Below, one piece after another: positions 51,686 through 61,364 of a DNA stretch of 64,000 bases (positions are counted from its first letter, which is position 1; every line of letters begins with the position of its first letter). The stretch lies in contig NZ_VFPL01000001.1 of NCBI RefSeq assembly GCF_006716645.1, positions 4,588,001 to 4,652,000 of the forward strand, in the 5' to 3' direction. Origin of the DNA: Arcticibacter tournemirensis (GTDB taxonomy: Bacteria > Bacteroidota > Bacteroidia > Sphingobacteriales > Sphingobacteriaceae). Under the pieces are notes generated by a model. That model made no database searches. It was given only the letters and a program-made list of their open reading frames with translations, and was not told the DNA's origin. The translations under genes were made by a program, and so were the position numbers.

Positions 51686-53659
51686 ATGCTGTTTTACAGG
51701 TTAATTCTTTTTTTCACTTTACTGACCCAAACATTACTCAGTTACTGCTGGCGGAATGATCAACATCCTGAACGTTCAGCTAAAAAAAACTTTACCGTTA
51801 GCGAATATGAGGCATTAGTAAAACAGTATCGCTACAATAAGCCCGACTCTGCATTGTATTATGCAGAGAAAGCTATTGCCCTGGCGGAAAGGGAGAAAGA
51901 CAGTGTCGGCCTGGCAACAATGCTTAATCAGCTGGGCATGATCGGCGATAACTTTGGGAAGTTCGAAGAATCAAGGCAAAACTATCTCAGAGCCGCAGCT
52001 ATTTACAGAGCACTAAGATCCAAAAAAGGCGAAGCAACCGAAACGGTGCGGCTGGGCGTAGTGGAACTAAGGAAAGGTAACTATGACGAGGCCATAGGAT
52101 ACTTTCTGAAAGCAATGGAATTAAGCGAGCAGATAAACGACCGGGCGGGTATTATGGAGGCGAATATTACTCTCGGTGAAGTTTATATCGCCCGAAAACA
52201 ATATGATACTGCGTTAAGATATTTAAAATCGGCTGAAAAGCTCGACAAGACCTTACCGTTCTCGAGCCTCTCATTAAACCTCTGCAGCAACTTCGGAATT
52301 GTTTACAGGGAGAAAGGCGATTTCAAGCTTGCAAAGGCTTACATTCAAAAAGGAATAAACCTGAGCAACAAGCCGCAGCTCTGGGGGCTTCATATTACGT
52401 TAATTAATAATCTTGCTTCAGTGTATGCGAAAGCCGGATTCAGGGAAAAATCAATAAGCCTTCAGAAAACGGCTTTGGAAAAATCAAGGGAGATTCAGAA
52501 CTATATCCGCGAGCTGCAGACGTTAACCACCCTGGCAGACACCTATGGCAACGACAACATTGATTACTGCTTGTTTTACTTAAAGCAGGCGCTTGCTCTT
52601 GCCGAAGAGAAAGGAGCAATTAAACAGAAGATCGATATCCTGCAAAGGCTGGGTGATGTGTACAAATACCTGAAGAACTATAAAGAGGCGCTGAAAATGA
52701 AAGAGCAGGAACACGCTCTGGCTGACAGTTTTTTTTATAGGGATATGTCTAAACAGATCGCTAACTTACAGTCGGAGTATGAGCTGAATAAGTCGAAAGC
52801 AAGAGTTCAGGAACTGAAATATGAGAACAACCGGCAGGCTCTTGAAAGAAAAATCATTCTTTTCATAACCGCTGGAATTGCCATTCTACTTCTGGTCGTC
52901 GCTTTCCATTACTTTAGAACAAAGGAGCTTAACCGGCTTCTAAACAGAGCCAACGCAGAGTTAAAAGACTCGAACACCGTAAAAGACAAACTATTTTCTA
53001 TTCTCGCACATGATCTGCGGCAACCTATCGCATCCGTAATCAACTTTTTGTACATTATCGATGATGACTCTCTGACGCCAGATGAAAAACATGATGTCAT
53101 CAACAAATTGATTGTTAATAGCAATGCCTCTCTTGATACGTTAAACCAATTGCTTAAATGGGGGGAAATGCAGATAAAAGGAGTTGTGATTAATCCGGTA
53201 GTATTCTGCCCTAAAGAGATCATAGAAAGAAATGTCAACCTTCTTTCGGCCGCCGCAGATAGCAAGTCAATTCATATTGATAATACCGTTACTGATACTA
53301 TCAGAATATACTGCGATGCCGACCACTTTGACTTTACGATCAGGAATCTATTGTCGAACGCTATTAAATTCACCCCAAATGGTGGCAGAGTGTTTATCAC
53401 TGCGGAACGAAAATCGGAAACTACTGTAAAATTCTCGGTAAAAGATACCGGCGTAGGCATCAGCAACGATCGGCTTGACAGCATCTTTAAAATAAACAAT
53501 ATCAGTACCCAAGGTACCAACAACGAAAAAGGCACGAGTCTGGGTCTTGCAATGTGCAAGGAGTTTATCGAGGCTAATAACGGCACGATAGAGGTAGTAA
53601 GCGAAAAAAACAGAGGATCTGAGTTTATCTTGTACATTAAAGCTAGCTCTGAAGGATAA
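51686..53659 (+). CDS. TPR-containing sensor histidine kinase
   Basis: 657 residues. Signal/anchor (about 1-22), a periplasmic domain of about seven TPR units (about 40-370), a membrane helix (IILFITAGIAILLLVVAFHYF, about 392-412), a short coiled coil, HisKA with H-box FSILAHDLRQP (about 437-447) and HATPase with N-box NLLSNAIKFTPNGG (about 557), VKDTGVGIS and TSLGLAMCKEF. It lacks a receiver domain, so a separate response regulator is needed; none is adjacent. It lies 118 bases upstream of cydAB on the same strand and might sense conditions for it; this is only positional. Confidence 0.93.
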   Translation: MLFYRLILFFTLLTQTLLSYCWRNDQHPERSAKKNFTVSEYEALVKQYRYNKPDSALYYAEKAIALAEREKDSVGLATMLNQLGMIGDNFGKFEESRQNYLRAAAIYRALRSKKGEATETVRLGVVELRKGNYDEAIGYFLKAMELSEQINDRAGIMEANITLGEVYIARKQYDTALRYLKSAEKLDKTLPFSSLSLNLCSNFGIVYREKGDFKLAKAYIQKGINLSNKPQLWGLHITLINNLASVYAKAGFREKSISLQKTALEKSREIQNYIRELQTLTTLADTYGNDNIDYCLFYLKQALALAEEKGAIKQKIDILQRLGDVYKYLKNYKEALKMKEQEHALADSFFYRDMSKQIANLQSEYELNKSKARVQELKYENNRQALERKIILFITAGIAILLLVVAFHYFRTKELNRLLNRANAELKDSNTVKDKLFSILAHDLRQPIASVINFLYIIDDDSLTPDEKHDVINKLIVNSNASLDTLNQLLKWGEMQIKGVVINPVVFCPKEIIERNVNLLSAAADSKSIHIDNTVTDTIRIYCDADHFDFTIRNLLSNAIKFTPNGGRVFITAERKSETTVKFSVKDTGVGISNDRLDSIFKINNISTQGTNNEKGTSLGLAMCKEFIEANNGTIEVVSEKNRGSEFILYIKASSEG

Positions 53660-53777
53660 TATACAGCGATTGATAATGATCGTTTAATTATCTAATATTG
53701 TGCAGTCAAATGTCGTCGCATCCAGGCAGCCAACTGTTCCAGATACAACGGCCTAAGCGTCAAACCTTCTTTGAGAT

Positions 53778-55112
53778 ATGAACGACTTTATAGCAGCACG
53801 GTCACAGATGGCCCTTTCTCTCGGTTTCCACATTATTTTTTCATGTATCGGTATGGTAATGCCTTTTTTTATGGCTGTATCGCATTACTACTGGCTTAAA
53901 ACAAATAATGTAGTCTACAAAAACATCACAAAAGCATGGAGCAAGGGCGTTGCTATTTTTTTTGCAACAGGCGCTGTTTCGGGAACCGTATTATCATTCG
54001 AGCTCGGCCTGCTCTGGCCAACGTTCATGTTGCATGCCGGACCTATTTTTGGCATGCCGTTTTCCCTTGAGGGTACTGCGTTTTTTATTGAAGCTATCGC
54101 CCTGGGCTTCTTTCTTTATGGGTGGAACAAATTCAATCCATGGTTTCACTGGGTAACTGGCGTGGTAGTGGGCATTAGCGGACTCGTATCCGGCATCCTT
54201 GTAGTAGCGGCAAACGGCTGGATGAACAGTCCCTCAGGTTTCGATTACGTAGATGGTAAATATATCAATATAGATCCTGTTAAAGCCATGTTCAATGATG
54301 CCTGGTTTTCGCAGGCCTTGCATATGAGCATTGCCGCATTTGTCGCAACTGGCTTTGCGGTGGCAGGCGTACATGCTTTTATGATATTGAAAGGGAAGAA
54401 TGTTCTTTTTCATGCTAAGGCATTTAAAATAGCAGCGGTATTTGGTTGTATTGCGGCCGTACTCCAGCCCTTGAGTGGCGACATATCCGCCAAGGATGTA
54501 GCAGAACGCCAGCCGGCCAAGCTTGCAGCAATGGAAGCCCACTTTCATACCGGAAAATCGGTGCCTCTTATTGTCGGGGGCATACCAGACGTCAAAGAAA
54601 AAAAAGTCGATTACGCTATAAAAATACCAGGACTCCTGAGTTTTATGGTGGCTGGCGACCTGAATGCTGAGGTAAAAGGTTTAGACAGCATTCCACCTGA
54701 AGATCATCCGCCTGTAGCGATCACACACTACGCATTTCAGATCATGGTTGGAATAGGAATGCTGTTGCTGTTCGTTGCGGTCTTATATTTCATAGCCCTT
54801 TGGAAGAAAAAGATCTGGCTGGAAAGAAGATGGCTACTTATACTTTTTGCTGCTGTTACTCCGCTTGGCTTTATAGCTGTTGAGGCTGGCTGGACTGTAA
54901 CCGAGGTGGGCAGGCAACCATGGATCATACAGGGAATTATGCGGACTGCCGACGCCGTGACACCAATGCCCGGTATCGTATATTCCTTTTATATCTTCAC
55001 CGGTGTTTATATTTCTCTGGCTATCATTGTTGTATTTATGCTGTACCGTCAGATAAAGATGGTCGACAAAATATACGATATTCCTTCAAACTCAGATCAA
55101 TTGAAAGGCTAA
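53778..55112 (+). CDS. cydA: Cytochrome bd-type quinol oxidase subunit I
   Basis: 444 residues with about nine membrane helices. His ligands in LGFHIIFSCIG and QALHMSIAA, the glutamates in PFSLEGTAFFIEAIALG, and the conserved GRQPW (about 385) near the C-terminus are all visible. The quinol loop is short, which places it in the compact (short-loop, often called CIO-like) class, not the E. coli type. It reduces oxygen to water at high affinity with menaquinol. Followed by cydB 4 bases later. Confidence 0.93.
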   Translation: MNDFIAARSQMALSLGFHIIFSCIGMVMPFFMAVSHYYWLKTNNVVYKNITKAWSKGVAIFFATGAVSGTVLSFELGLLWPTFMLHAGPIFGMPFSLEGTAFFIEAIALGFFLYGWNKFNPWFHWVTGVVVGISGLVSGILVVAANGWMNSPSGFDYVDGKYINIDPVKAMFNDAWFSQALHMSIAAFVATGFAVAGVHAFMILKGKNVLFHAKAFKIAAVFGCIAAVLQPLSGDISAKDVAERQPAKLAAMEAHFHTGKSVPLIVGGIPDVKEKKVDYAIKIPGLLSFMVAGDLNAEVKGLDSIPPEDHPPVAITHYAFQIMVGIGMLLLFVAVLYFIALWKKKIWLERRWLLILFAAVTPLGFIAVEAGWTVTEVGRQPWIIQGIMRTADAVTPMPGIVYSFYIFTGVYISLAIIVVFMLYRQIKMVDKIYDIPSNSDQLKG

Positions 55113-55116
55113 TATT

Positions 55117-56148
55117 ATGTTGTACGTCGTAATTATTTATCTCTGGGCTGCTATCTTATTATATCTTCTTTTAGGAGGCGCCGATTTTGGAGCAGGAATT
55201 ATTGAGCTTTTCACTTCACCGAAGAACCGAAAACGTACCCGAAAGGTTATGTACAAGGCGATTGGGCCGGTATGGGAGGCTAACCATATGTGGCTGATCA
55301 TTACAATCGTAATCCTGTTTGTGGGCTTCCCCGAAATCTATTCGACGATGTCTGTATATCTGCATATACCGCTTGTAATTATGTTAATGGGTATAATTGC
55401 CAGGGGCACAGCATTTACGTTCAGACACTACGATGCAGTGGTAGACGATATGCAGGTTTTATACAACCGGATTTTCGTCTATTCCAGCTTTGTGACACCT
55501 CTTTTTCTTGGGATCATTGCAGGAACTGCTGTATCAGGAAAAATAGACCCTCACGCATCAACATTTCTCCCGGCGTATATCTATAGCTGGCTTCATTGGT
55601 TTTCAATATCCGTAGGTCTTTTTACAGTAGCAATCTGCGGATTTCTTGCGGCCATTTATCTTATTGGCGAGGCAGAGAACGAACCGGACAGACTGCGGTT
55701 TATTCGAAAAGCAAAGCAAATGAACGTCGCTGCAGTATTATCCGGCGGACTGGTTTTCATCACAGCCTACCTGGAGAAAATTCCTTTAATTGAATGGATT
55801 TTTGGTAATGCAGCGGGGCTTTCAGCCATTATTGCTGCTACCCTCTCCCTTGTACTCTTATGGTATTTATTAGCCAGGGGGAAGACCCGGGTGCTTCGAC
55901 TGCTCGCAGGCTTCCAGGTTACTATGATCCTGTTCGCTACAACGGTGAGGCACTTTCCCAACATCGTAATGCTAAAAAACAATGCTTATCTTTCCCTGCT
56001 GGAACACAGCGGGCATGAAAAAGCGATCAATATGCTGGGCATGGCATTGTTACTGGGAAGTATCTTTATCCTGCCGGCTCTTTTTTATCTAATCTATAGC
56101 TTTCAGAAAAAAGATCCTGAAAAACTGCGGCCGTCCGCCAAGGGGTAA
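55117..56148 (+). CDS. cydB: Cytochrome bd-type quinol oxidase subunit II
   Basis: 343 residues with about eight membrane helices. N-terminal GGADFGAGIIELF, and AIGPVWEANHMWLIITIVILFV (with the conserved WEANH) define CydB. It supports subunit I. Translated directly after cydA. The ATG follows TAATATT. Downstream, 126 bases separate it from the serine acetyltransferase gene, so they may not be co-transcribed. Confidence 0.94.
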   Translation: MLYVVIIYLWAAILLYLLLGGADFGAGIIELFTSPKNRKRTRKVMYKAIGPVWEANHMWLIITIVILFVGFPEIYSTMSVYLHIPLVIMLMGIIARGTAFTFRHYDAVVDDMQVLYNRIFVYSSFVTPLFLGIIAGTAVSGKIDPHASTFLPAYIYSWLHWFSISVGLFTVAICGFLAAIYLIGEAENEPDRLRFIRKAKQMNVAAVLSGGLVFITAYLEKIPLIEWIFGNAAGLSAIIAATLSLVLLWYLLARGKTRVLRLLAGFQVTMILFATTVRHFPNIVMLKNNAYLSLLEHSGHEKAINMLGMALLLGSIFILPALFYLIYSFQKKDPEKLRPSAKG

Positions 56149-56274
56149 CGAATTCGATATGTTCTGGCAAACTGAAGCATATGCGTGATTAACAGCTTTT
56201 TTTACAAATAAACAATATTCTTTTTCCTAACATTGCAACAAATAATACTTGTTTCGGAAAGAGAAGAATGTGGC

Positions 56275-57081
56275 ATGAATAAAGACTTCTATAAACATAT
56301 TTTTGATAAACATCAGGACATAGAGGCGGTTCCCTCGAACAAAGAGATCGCAACATGGGCTCTGGGACTTATTCGTCTTTTATTTCCCGAACAGTCAAAA
56401 CGCCTGTTTCATTCGGTAAAGGAGATTGAAGACGAGCTGGAATCGTCTGAAGTTCAGTTGAGGAAGATCATGGATTCTACAGGCGCGTGTCACAATTGTG
56501 ACAACAAAGAGAAAGCTGCCAAATTCTTCAACGATATTCCTGAACTGTATCGGCTGTTAAATACGGATGTAGCTGCAATTCTTGATGGGGACCCCGCTGC
56601 AAAGAGCGAATTTGAGGTAATAAGGGCTTATCCGGGCTTTTATGCTATTTCCTTTTATAGAGTGGCAAACGCTTTATTTCTTTTGGAGATACCACTGCTT
56701 CCGCGCATTCTCACAGAATATGCCCATTCGAAAACGGGCATCGACATTCACCCTGGCGCGCAAATAAGTGAGTACTTGTACATAGATCATGGTACCGGCA
56801 TTGTAATAGGAGAAACGGCACAGATAGGGCATCATGTCAAGTTATATCAGGGAGTAACGTTGGGGGCACTAAGTGTAGAAAAGAGTATGGCCTCTGTTAA
56901 GAGGCATCCCACCGTTGGAGATCACGTGGTAATCTATTCAGGGGCGACGATTTTAGGGGGAGATACAGAAATAGGCAGCCATAGTATTATTGGCGGTAAC
57001 GTATGGTTAACAAAAAGCGTTCCTGCAGGTTCTGTTGTATATCATGAGTCGCAGATTAAAGTACTCGAACGCAAATTTTAA
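56275..57081 (+). CDS. cysE: Serine O-acetyltransferase (EpsC type)
   Basis: 268 residues from the ATG at 56275; the longer frame starts 42 bases earlier without family support. N-terminal helical part (about 1-150), then left-handed beta-helix of hexapeptide repeats (GIDIHPGAQISEYLYIDHGT, GIVIGETAQIGHHVKLYQGV). It makes O-acetylserine, the substrate of the next gene, 9 bases downstream. Confidence 0.94.
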   Translation: MNKDFYKHIFDKHQDIEAVPSNKEIATWALGLIRLLFPEQSKRLFHSVKEIEDELESSEVQLRKIMDSTGACHNCDNKEKAAKFFNDIPELYRLLNTDVAAILDGDPAAKSEFEVIRAYPGFYAISFYRVANALFLLEIPLLPRILTEYAHSKTGIDIHPGAQISEYLYIDHGTGIVIGETAQIGHHVKLYQGVTLGALSVEKSMASVKRHPTVGDHVVIYSGATILGGDTEIGSHSIIGGNVWLTKSVPAGSVVYHESQIKVLERKF

Positions 57082-57090
57082 TTTAGAAAG

Positions 57091-57963
57091 ATGGCTGGAA
57101 TAATTAACCTTGTTGGAAATACGCCCCTGGCGGAAATCACAAAGCTTCACACTAATAGAAATGTAAAGATATACGCAAAACTAGAGGGAAATAACCCTGG
57201 TGGAAGCGTTAAAGACAGGGCTGCTCTGTTTATGATAAAAAGGGCTATTGAGCGCGGCGAAATTAAGCCAGGAACTAAACTGATTGAAGCGACGAGCGGA
57301 AATACCGGTATTGCATTAGCAATGATGGCGCGCTTGTTCGATCTGGAAATTGAGCTGGTTATGCCTTCCAACTCCACGCGGGAAAGAACTCTTACCATGG
57401 AAGCCTTTGGCGCTAAAGTAATCCTCATGGATAACATGGAGATATGCCGTGACTATGCTGAAGAAAAAGGCGCAGGCTCCGGCTATTTTCTTCTCAATCA
57501 ATTTTCAAACCCGGATAATTACATTGCTCATTATAATACAACGGGGCCAGAGATCTGGCGTGATACAGAAGGCTCTGTTACGCACTTCGTGAGTGCTATG
57601 GGCACAACCGGCACTATTATGGGCACTTCTATGTTTTTGAAAGAGCAGAATCCAGATATACAAATAGTTGGATGCCAGCCTACAGAAGAGTCGTCAATAC
57701 CCGGGATTCGCCGTTGGCCGGCAGCATATCTGCCTAAAATATTTGATGCCAGCAGAGTAGACTCGGTAATTGATATTTCGCAGAAGGACGCAACAGACAT
57801 GACGCGGAAACTCGCTAAAATGGAAGGCATCTTTGCAGGGATGAGCAGCGGCGGCGCAGCTTATGCTGCATTACAAGTAGCAGAAAAACTTGAATCGGGT
57901 GTTATTGTCTTTATTGTTTGCGATCGTGGCGACCGATACCTGAGCAGCGACCTGTTCGGCTAG
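57091..57963 (+). CDS. cysM: Cysteine synthase, PLP enzyme (CysM/CysK type)
   Basis: 290 residues. PLP lysine in GGSVKDRAALFM (about 33-44), the TSGNTGIALAMMARL loop, STRERTLTMEAFGA (CysM-like rather than CysK-like), and SAMGTTGTIMG. It makes cysteine from O-acetylserine and sulfide. Paired with cysE, so the pair supplies cysteine. A hairpin AAGTAGA/TCTACTT (about 57989-58016) lies between it and the next gene. Confidence 0.94.
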   Translation: MAGIINLVGNTPLAEITKLHTNRNVKIYAKLEGNNPGGSVKDRAALFMIKRAIERGEIKPGTKLIEATSGNTGIALAMMARLFDLEIELVMPSNSTRERTLTMEAFGAKVILMDNMEICRDYAEEKGAGSGYFLLNQFSNPDNYIAHYNTTGPEIWRDTEGSVTHFVSAMGTTGTIMGTSMFLKEQNPDIQIVGCQPTEESSIPGIRRWPAAYLPKIFDASRVDSVIDISQKDATDMTRKLAKMEGIFAGMSSGGAAYAALQVAEKLESGVIVFIVCDRGDRYLSSDLFG

Positions 57964-58014
57964 AAATAACAGTAATGCAAACAATTTAAGTAGATATTTC
58001 TTTTTATTCTACTT

Positions 58015-58452
58015 ATGAAATTATTATCAGCTATTGGAGGTGGCCTTGCTGGAGCCATTGCAGTCACCCTGATTCATGAAATCGTTAAAAGAGTAGAGTC
58101 TGACGCGCCCAGAATGGACCTTCTGGGGATGGACGCGTTGTCGAAGATCCTTAAACATTCCGACCAGCCAGTGCCCGAAAGCGACACCTTGTTTAAGGCA
58201 ACGCTTGCAGGTGATATAATCAGCAATGCGGCTTATTATAGTTTCGCGGTTGCATCAAACAAAAAAATATGGACACGCGGATCGTTGCTTGGCCTTGCAG
58301 CAGGTATAGGAGCCGTCGTATTACCAAAATATCTGGGTTTGAATCCTGTATACAGCAACAAAACCGCTAAAACTAAAGTTATTACCACCTCTCTTTATCT
58401 TGCAGGTGGCATTATTGCATCTGCCGTTGCAAAATCACTTGATTCTAAGTAG
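58015..58452 (+). CDS. Small hypothetical membrane protein
   Basis: 145 residues. N-terminal hydrophobic Gly-rich stretch (LLSAIGGGLAGAIAVTLIHE, about 3-22), a polar middle (about 25-55), and two further hydrophobic segments (about 85-105 and 118-138). Ends in a short basic tail. No family recognised. It begins 51 bases after cysM and closes at a perfect 26-base palindrome. Confidence 0.65.
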   Translation: MKLLSAIGGGLAGAIAVTLIHEIVKRVESDAPRMDLLGMDALSKILKHSDQPVPESDTLFKATLAGDIISNAAYYSFAVASNKKIWTRGSLLGLAAGIGAVVLPKYLGLNPVYSNKTAKTKVITTSLYLAGGIIASAVAKSLDSK

Positions 58453-58472
58453 TAAGTTATAACTTACTACTT
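58447..58472. terminator. Perfect 26-base palindrome between convergent genes
   Basis: AAGTAGTAAGTTA followed at once by its exact complement TAACTTACTACTT. It overlaps the stop codon of the membrane protein gene, with convergent threonine aldolase 12 bases further on. T-rich sequence flanks it on the right. It fits a two-way terminator, although a loopless palindrome of this sort is unusual. Confidence 0.55.
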
Positions 58473-58484
58473 TTAACTTTCAAC

Positions 58485-59513
58485 TCAGAGAGTGCGGGCC
58501 AGGTTCTTTAGTACATCTGCTGTATGATGTATCATCGTTTCGTTAACATCGAGATGGGTTACAAAGCGTATGGACTGGTGGCCGAATTTGCTACAGAGTA
58601 TACCTTTTGCAGCCATTCGTTCTGTGAAAGAATCGGCTTCTATATCGTCGGTGAGCTTAAATATTACAATATTTGTTTCTACGGTTAAAACGCTGGCAAC
58701 AAACGGCAGCCCCGTTAGAACATCGCTGATCACCTTAGCGTGGTAGTGATCCAGCCTGAGGCGTTCAATGTGATTATCAAGGGCATAAATTCCAGCCGCT
58801 GCAAGATAGCCAACCTGTCGCATCCCTCCTCCGAGCACTTTACGGATGCGCTTCGCCTTCTGTATGGTTTCAAGGCTTCCCAAAAGGACAGAACCTGCCG
58901 GCGCACCAAGTCCTTTTGAAAGGCAAACAGACATGCTGTCGAATAAACGCCCGTAATCCTTTGGCGCATCGCCGGTTTCGACTAAAGCATTAAAGATTCT
59001 TGCTCCATCAAGGTGCAGACGAAGCTTCTTGAGCCTGCACAGATGATAGATCGGTTCAATATCGTCTATTGTATAGCAGCTTCCTCCCCCTCTGTTTACA
59101 GTATTTTCGAGTACGATCAAGGAGGTATGAGGGTAATGAATATCGGCAGGATTAATATGGGGCTCGATCATCTCAGACGATAACCTGCCCCTGTTGCCAT
59201 GAAGAAGCCTCACGGAAGCACCGGAATTAAATGCAATTCCGCCCCCTTCGTAGCGATATACATGTGATAGCTCGTCGCATATAACTTCGTCCATCGGTTG
59301 TGTAAAACACTTTATTGCAATCTGATTTGTCATTGTACCCGATGGACAGAACAAACCGGCTTCCATCCCAAAGATTTCCGCGAGCCTTTCTTCAAGCTTG
59401 ATAACGGTTTCGTCTTCGCCGAAAACATCATCACCAACTTTTGCTGAAAACATCGCCTCCAGCATCCCTGCGGTAGGCTTTGTAACTGTATCACTTCTAA
59501 GGTCTACTATCAT
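58485..59513 (-). CDS. ltaE: Threonine aldolase (low-specificity type)
   Basis: 342 residues, PLP-dependent, converts threonine or allo-threonine to glycine and acetaldehyde. N-terminal VDLRSDTVTKPTAGM, GDDVFGEDETVIKLEERLAE, SGTMTNQIAIK (about 58-68), and the PLP lysine in SVCLSKGLGAPAGS (about 193-206). Complete length. Confidence 0.95.
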   Translation of the reverse strand: MIVDLRSDTVTKPTAGMLEAMFSAKVGDDVFGEDETVIKLEERLAEIFGMEAGLFCPSGTMTNQIAIKCFTQPMDEVICDELSHVYRYEGGGIAFNSGASVRLLHGNRGRLSSEMIEPHINPADIHYPHTSLIVLENTVNRGGGSCYTIDDIEPIYHLCRLKKLRLHLDGARIFNALVETGDAPKDYGRLFDSMSVCLSKGLGAPAGSVLLGSLETIQKAKRIRKVLGGGMRQVGYLAAAGIYALDNHIERLRLDHYHAKVISDVLTGLPFVASVLTVETNIVIFKLTDDIEADSFTERMAAKGILCSKFGHQSIRFVTHLDVNETMIHHTADVLKNLARTL

Positions 59514-59644
59514 ATTAACCAGATCTTATTTTAAATATCGGAACAATAAAGAATTTAAAAAAACAAAGTTTTTTATACAATCTTAAAGAATTATTTACTT
59601 TTAGCCTTTTATTTGAGGTACTTTAATTTTATTCAGTAATAACC

Positions 59645-60499
59645 ATGATTATCATAGCCGACGGAGGTTCTACAAAGACGAACTGGTGTCTCCTTAATAA
59701 GGACAACCAAAAAATTTATTTTAATACAGAAGGGTATAATCCGTACTTTGTTTCAAAAGAATATGTTATTGATTCCCTTAAGAAGAATTTACCCAACGAC
59801 TTAGATGTTGCAAATATAAAAGAGGTAAATTTTTATGGTGCCGGAGTACATAACGATGAGAAAGTTGCTGTGCTCGAGGAAGCCCTCAGAACAGTCTTTA
59901 CCAGCAGCTCCATTTTTGTAGGACATGATCTCTTAGCTGCCGCGCGTGCTTTGTTAGGATCCAAATCCGGCTTTGCTGCGATTCTTGGAACAGGCACGAA
60001 CACCTGTATTTACGATGGAGAAGGAATAGAATATCAGATAGACTCAGCTGCGTACATACTGGGTGACGAAGGAAGTGGCTGCTATATCGGTAAAAAACTT
60101 TTAACCGACTATCTGCGCGGATATATGCCCAAGGCCGTTCGTGAAACATTCTGGAATACGTATAAGTTAACACCGGACGATATCCAGGAGAACGTTTACT
60201 CTAAGCCACTGGCAAACCGTTTCTGTGCAAGCTTCAGCAAGTTTGTATACGACAACACTGATAATATTGAATATACCCACAACCTTGTTAAAACGTCATT
60301 TAACGACTTTTTCAAGAATCTGGTAAGCCACTACCCAAGCTATCAGGATTATGAATTTAACTGTATCGGTTCTGTAGCTTACAACTTCAGAAATGTACTG
60401 GAAGAAGTTGCAACTGAATATGGAATGAAAATGGGTACGATTATTCGTTCGCCTATAGACAATCTGGTGAAGTTCCATATTGAACACCCCGGTAAATAG
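59645..60499 (+). CDS. BadF/BcrA/BcrD-type sugar kinase (N-acetylglucosamine-kinase-like)
   Basis: 284 residues of the ASKHA (hexokinase-like) fold. Phosphate-1 loop ADGGSTKTNWCL (about 5-16), GHDLLAAARALLG with the catalytic Asp (about 98-110), phosphate-2 loop AILGTGTNTCIYDG (about 116-129), and GDEGSGCYIGKKL. Full motif set, so a working kinase is likely; GlcNAc or another amino sugar is the probable substrate. Ends in a strong terminator. A related gene lies 1.9 kb downstream. Confidence 0.86.
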   Translation: MIIIADGGSTKTNWCLLNKDNQKIYFNTEGYNPYFVSKEYVIDSLKKNLPNDLDVANIKEVNFYGAGVHNDEKVAVLEEALRTVFTSSSIFVGHDLLAAARALLGSKSGFAAILGTGTNTCIYDGEGIEYQIDSAAYILGDEGSGCYIGKKLLTDYLRGYMPKAVRETFWNTYKLTPDDIQENVYSKPLANRFCASFSKFVYDNTDNIEYTHNLVKTSFNDFFKNLVSHYPSYQDYEFNCIGSVAYNFRNVLEEVATEYGMKMGTIIRSPIDNLVKFHIEHPGK

Positions 60500-60510
60500 A
60501 CATCGATCTT

Positions 60511-60554
60511 TAGCTGTTAGCGATAGGCTTAACGCCTGGCTAACAGCTATTTTT
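60511..60554 (+). terminator. Intrinsic terminator after the first BadF-type gene
   Basis: TAGCTGTTAGC pairs perfectly with GCTAACAGCTA, with an inner AGGC/GCCT stem, followed by TTTTT. It starts 12 bases after the stop codon. Confidence 0.88.
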
Positions 60555-60557
60555 ACG

Positions 60558-61304
60558 TTACTCCTTAATAAAGGAAAGTTCCTTCTGAAATAATTTATTA
60601 TACTTACGCCTGTCGAATTTATAATAGGTAGCAGCACGATACGAAACACCCTGCTGCTTTTCATCAAGCTCTTTTAAGATCCCATAGTTAAGCATCTTCT
60701 TACGAAAATTCCTTTTGTCCAGCTTTTTGTTGAGAATTGCTTCGTATAAGTTTTGAAGCTGGGTAAGGGTAAACTTTTCGGGCAGAAGCTCGAACGCTAT
60801 CGGCCGGTAGGTGATCTTCCTTTTAATTTTCTGAAGGCTTTTCTCAAAAATCTGGGTATGATCAAAAGCAAGCTTAGGTAAATCGGATACCGGATGCCAG
60901 AATGCTTTTTTTACGAATGGAGAAGTGGGCTTTAAATCCTTCTTTCCGTTAAGTTGTATCATTGCATAGTAGGCTACCGTTATGAGCCGTCCTTGCGGAT
61001 GCCTGTCTACATCGCCGAAGGTATAAAACTGCTCCAGGAATATATCTCTTAAACCGGTGAAGGTGTAAAGTATCCGCTTTGCCGCTTCTTCAATACTTTC
61101 GTCGCGGTCAACGAAATATCCGGGCAAAGCCCACCAATCTTTAAAAGGCGGATCGTTCCGCTCGATTAAAAGAATTTTAAGCACGCCATCCTCGAAACCG
61201 AAGATTACACAGTCTATCGAGAAGACCGATTCAAATTTAGGCAGTTCTGGTTCCAAAACAATTTCTATTATGATTGTTGTCACAAAAATGGAAAAAATAA
61301 TCAA
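60558..61304 (-). CDS. Nudix-domain transcription regulator (NrtR/AraR-like)
   Basis: 248 residues. Nudix fold about 25-155; the Nudix box region (DWWALPGYFVDRDESIEEAAKR) lacks the catalytic REXXEE pattern, as in regulator versions. A C-terminal winged helix covers about 165-245 (LQNLYEAILNKKLDKRNFRKKML). The start may be further inside, because the first residues (MIIFSIFVTTIIIEIV) do not look like this family. In Bacteroidota such regulators bind sugar phosphates or nucleotides. Divergent from pfkA, with an inverted repeat between them. Confidence 0.85.
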   Translation of the reverse strand: MIIFSIFVTTIIIEIVLEPELPKFESVFSIDCVIFGFEDGVLKILLIERNDPPFKDWWALPGYFVDRDESIEEAAKRILYTFTGLRDIFLEQFYTFGDVDRHPQGRLITVAYYAMIQLNGKKDLKPTSPFVKKAFWHPVSDLPKLAFDHTQIFEKSLQKIKRKITYRPIAFELLPEKFTLTQLQNLYEAILNKKLDKRNFRKKMLNYGILKELDEKQQGVSYRAATYYKFDRRKYNKLFQKELSFIKE

Positions 61305-61316
61305 AACTTTCGCTTA

Positions 61317-61331
61317 GTGTAACACATACAC
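61317..61331 (+). promoter_or_regulatory. Candidate operator between Nudix regulator and pfkA
   Basis: GTGTA, five bases (ACACA), TACAC: a perfect inverted repeat, 12 bases upstream of the regulator start and 33 bases before pfkA. The location in a short divergent promoter region fits autoregulation plus control of pfkA. Confidence 0.5.
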
Positions 61332-61364
61332 CTTATATTCGCCAATAATTAAAAAAAATCAATA

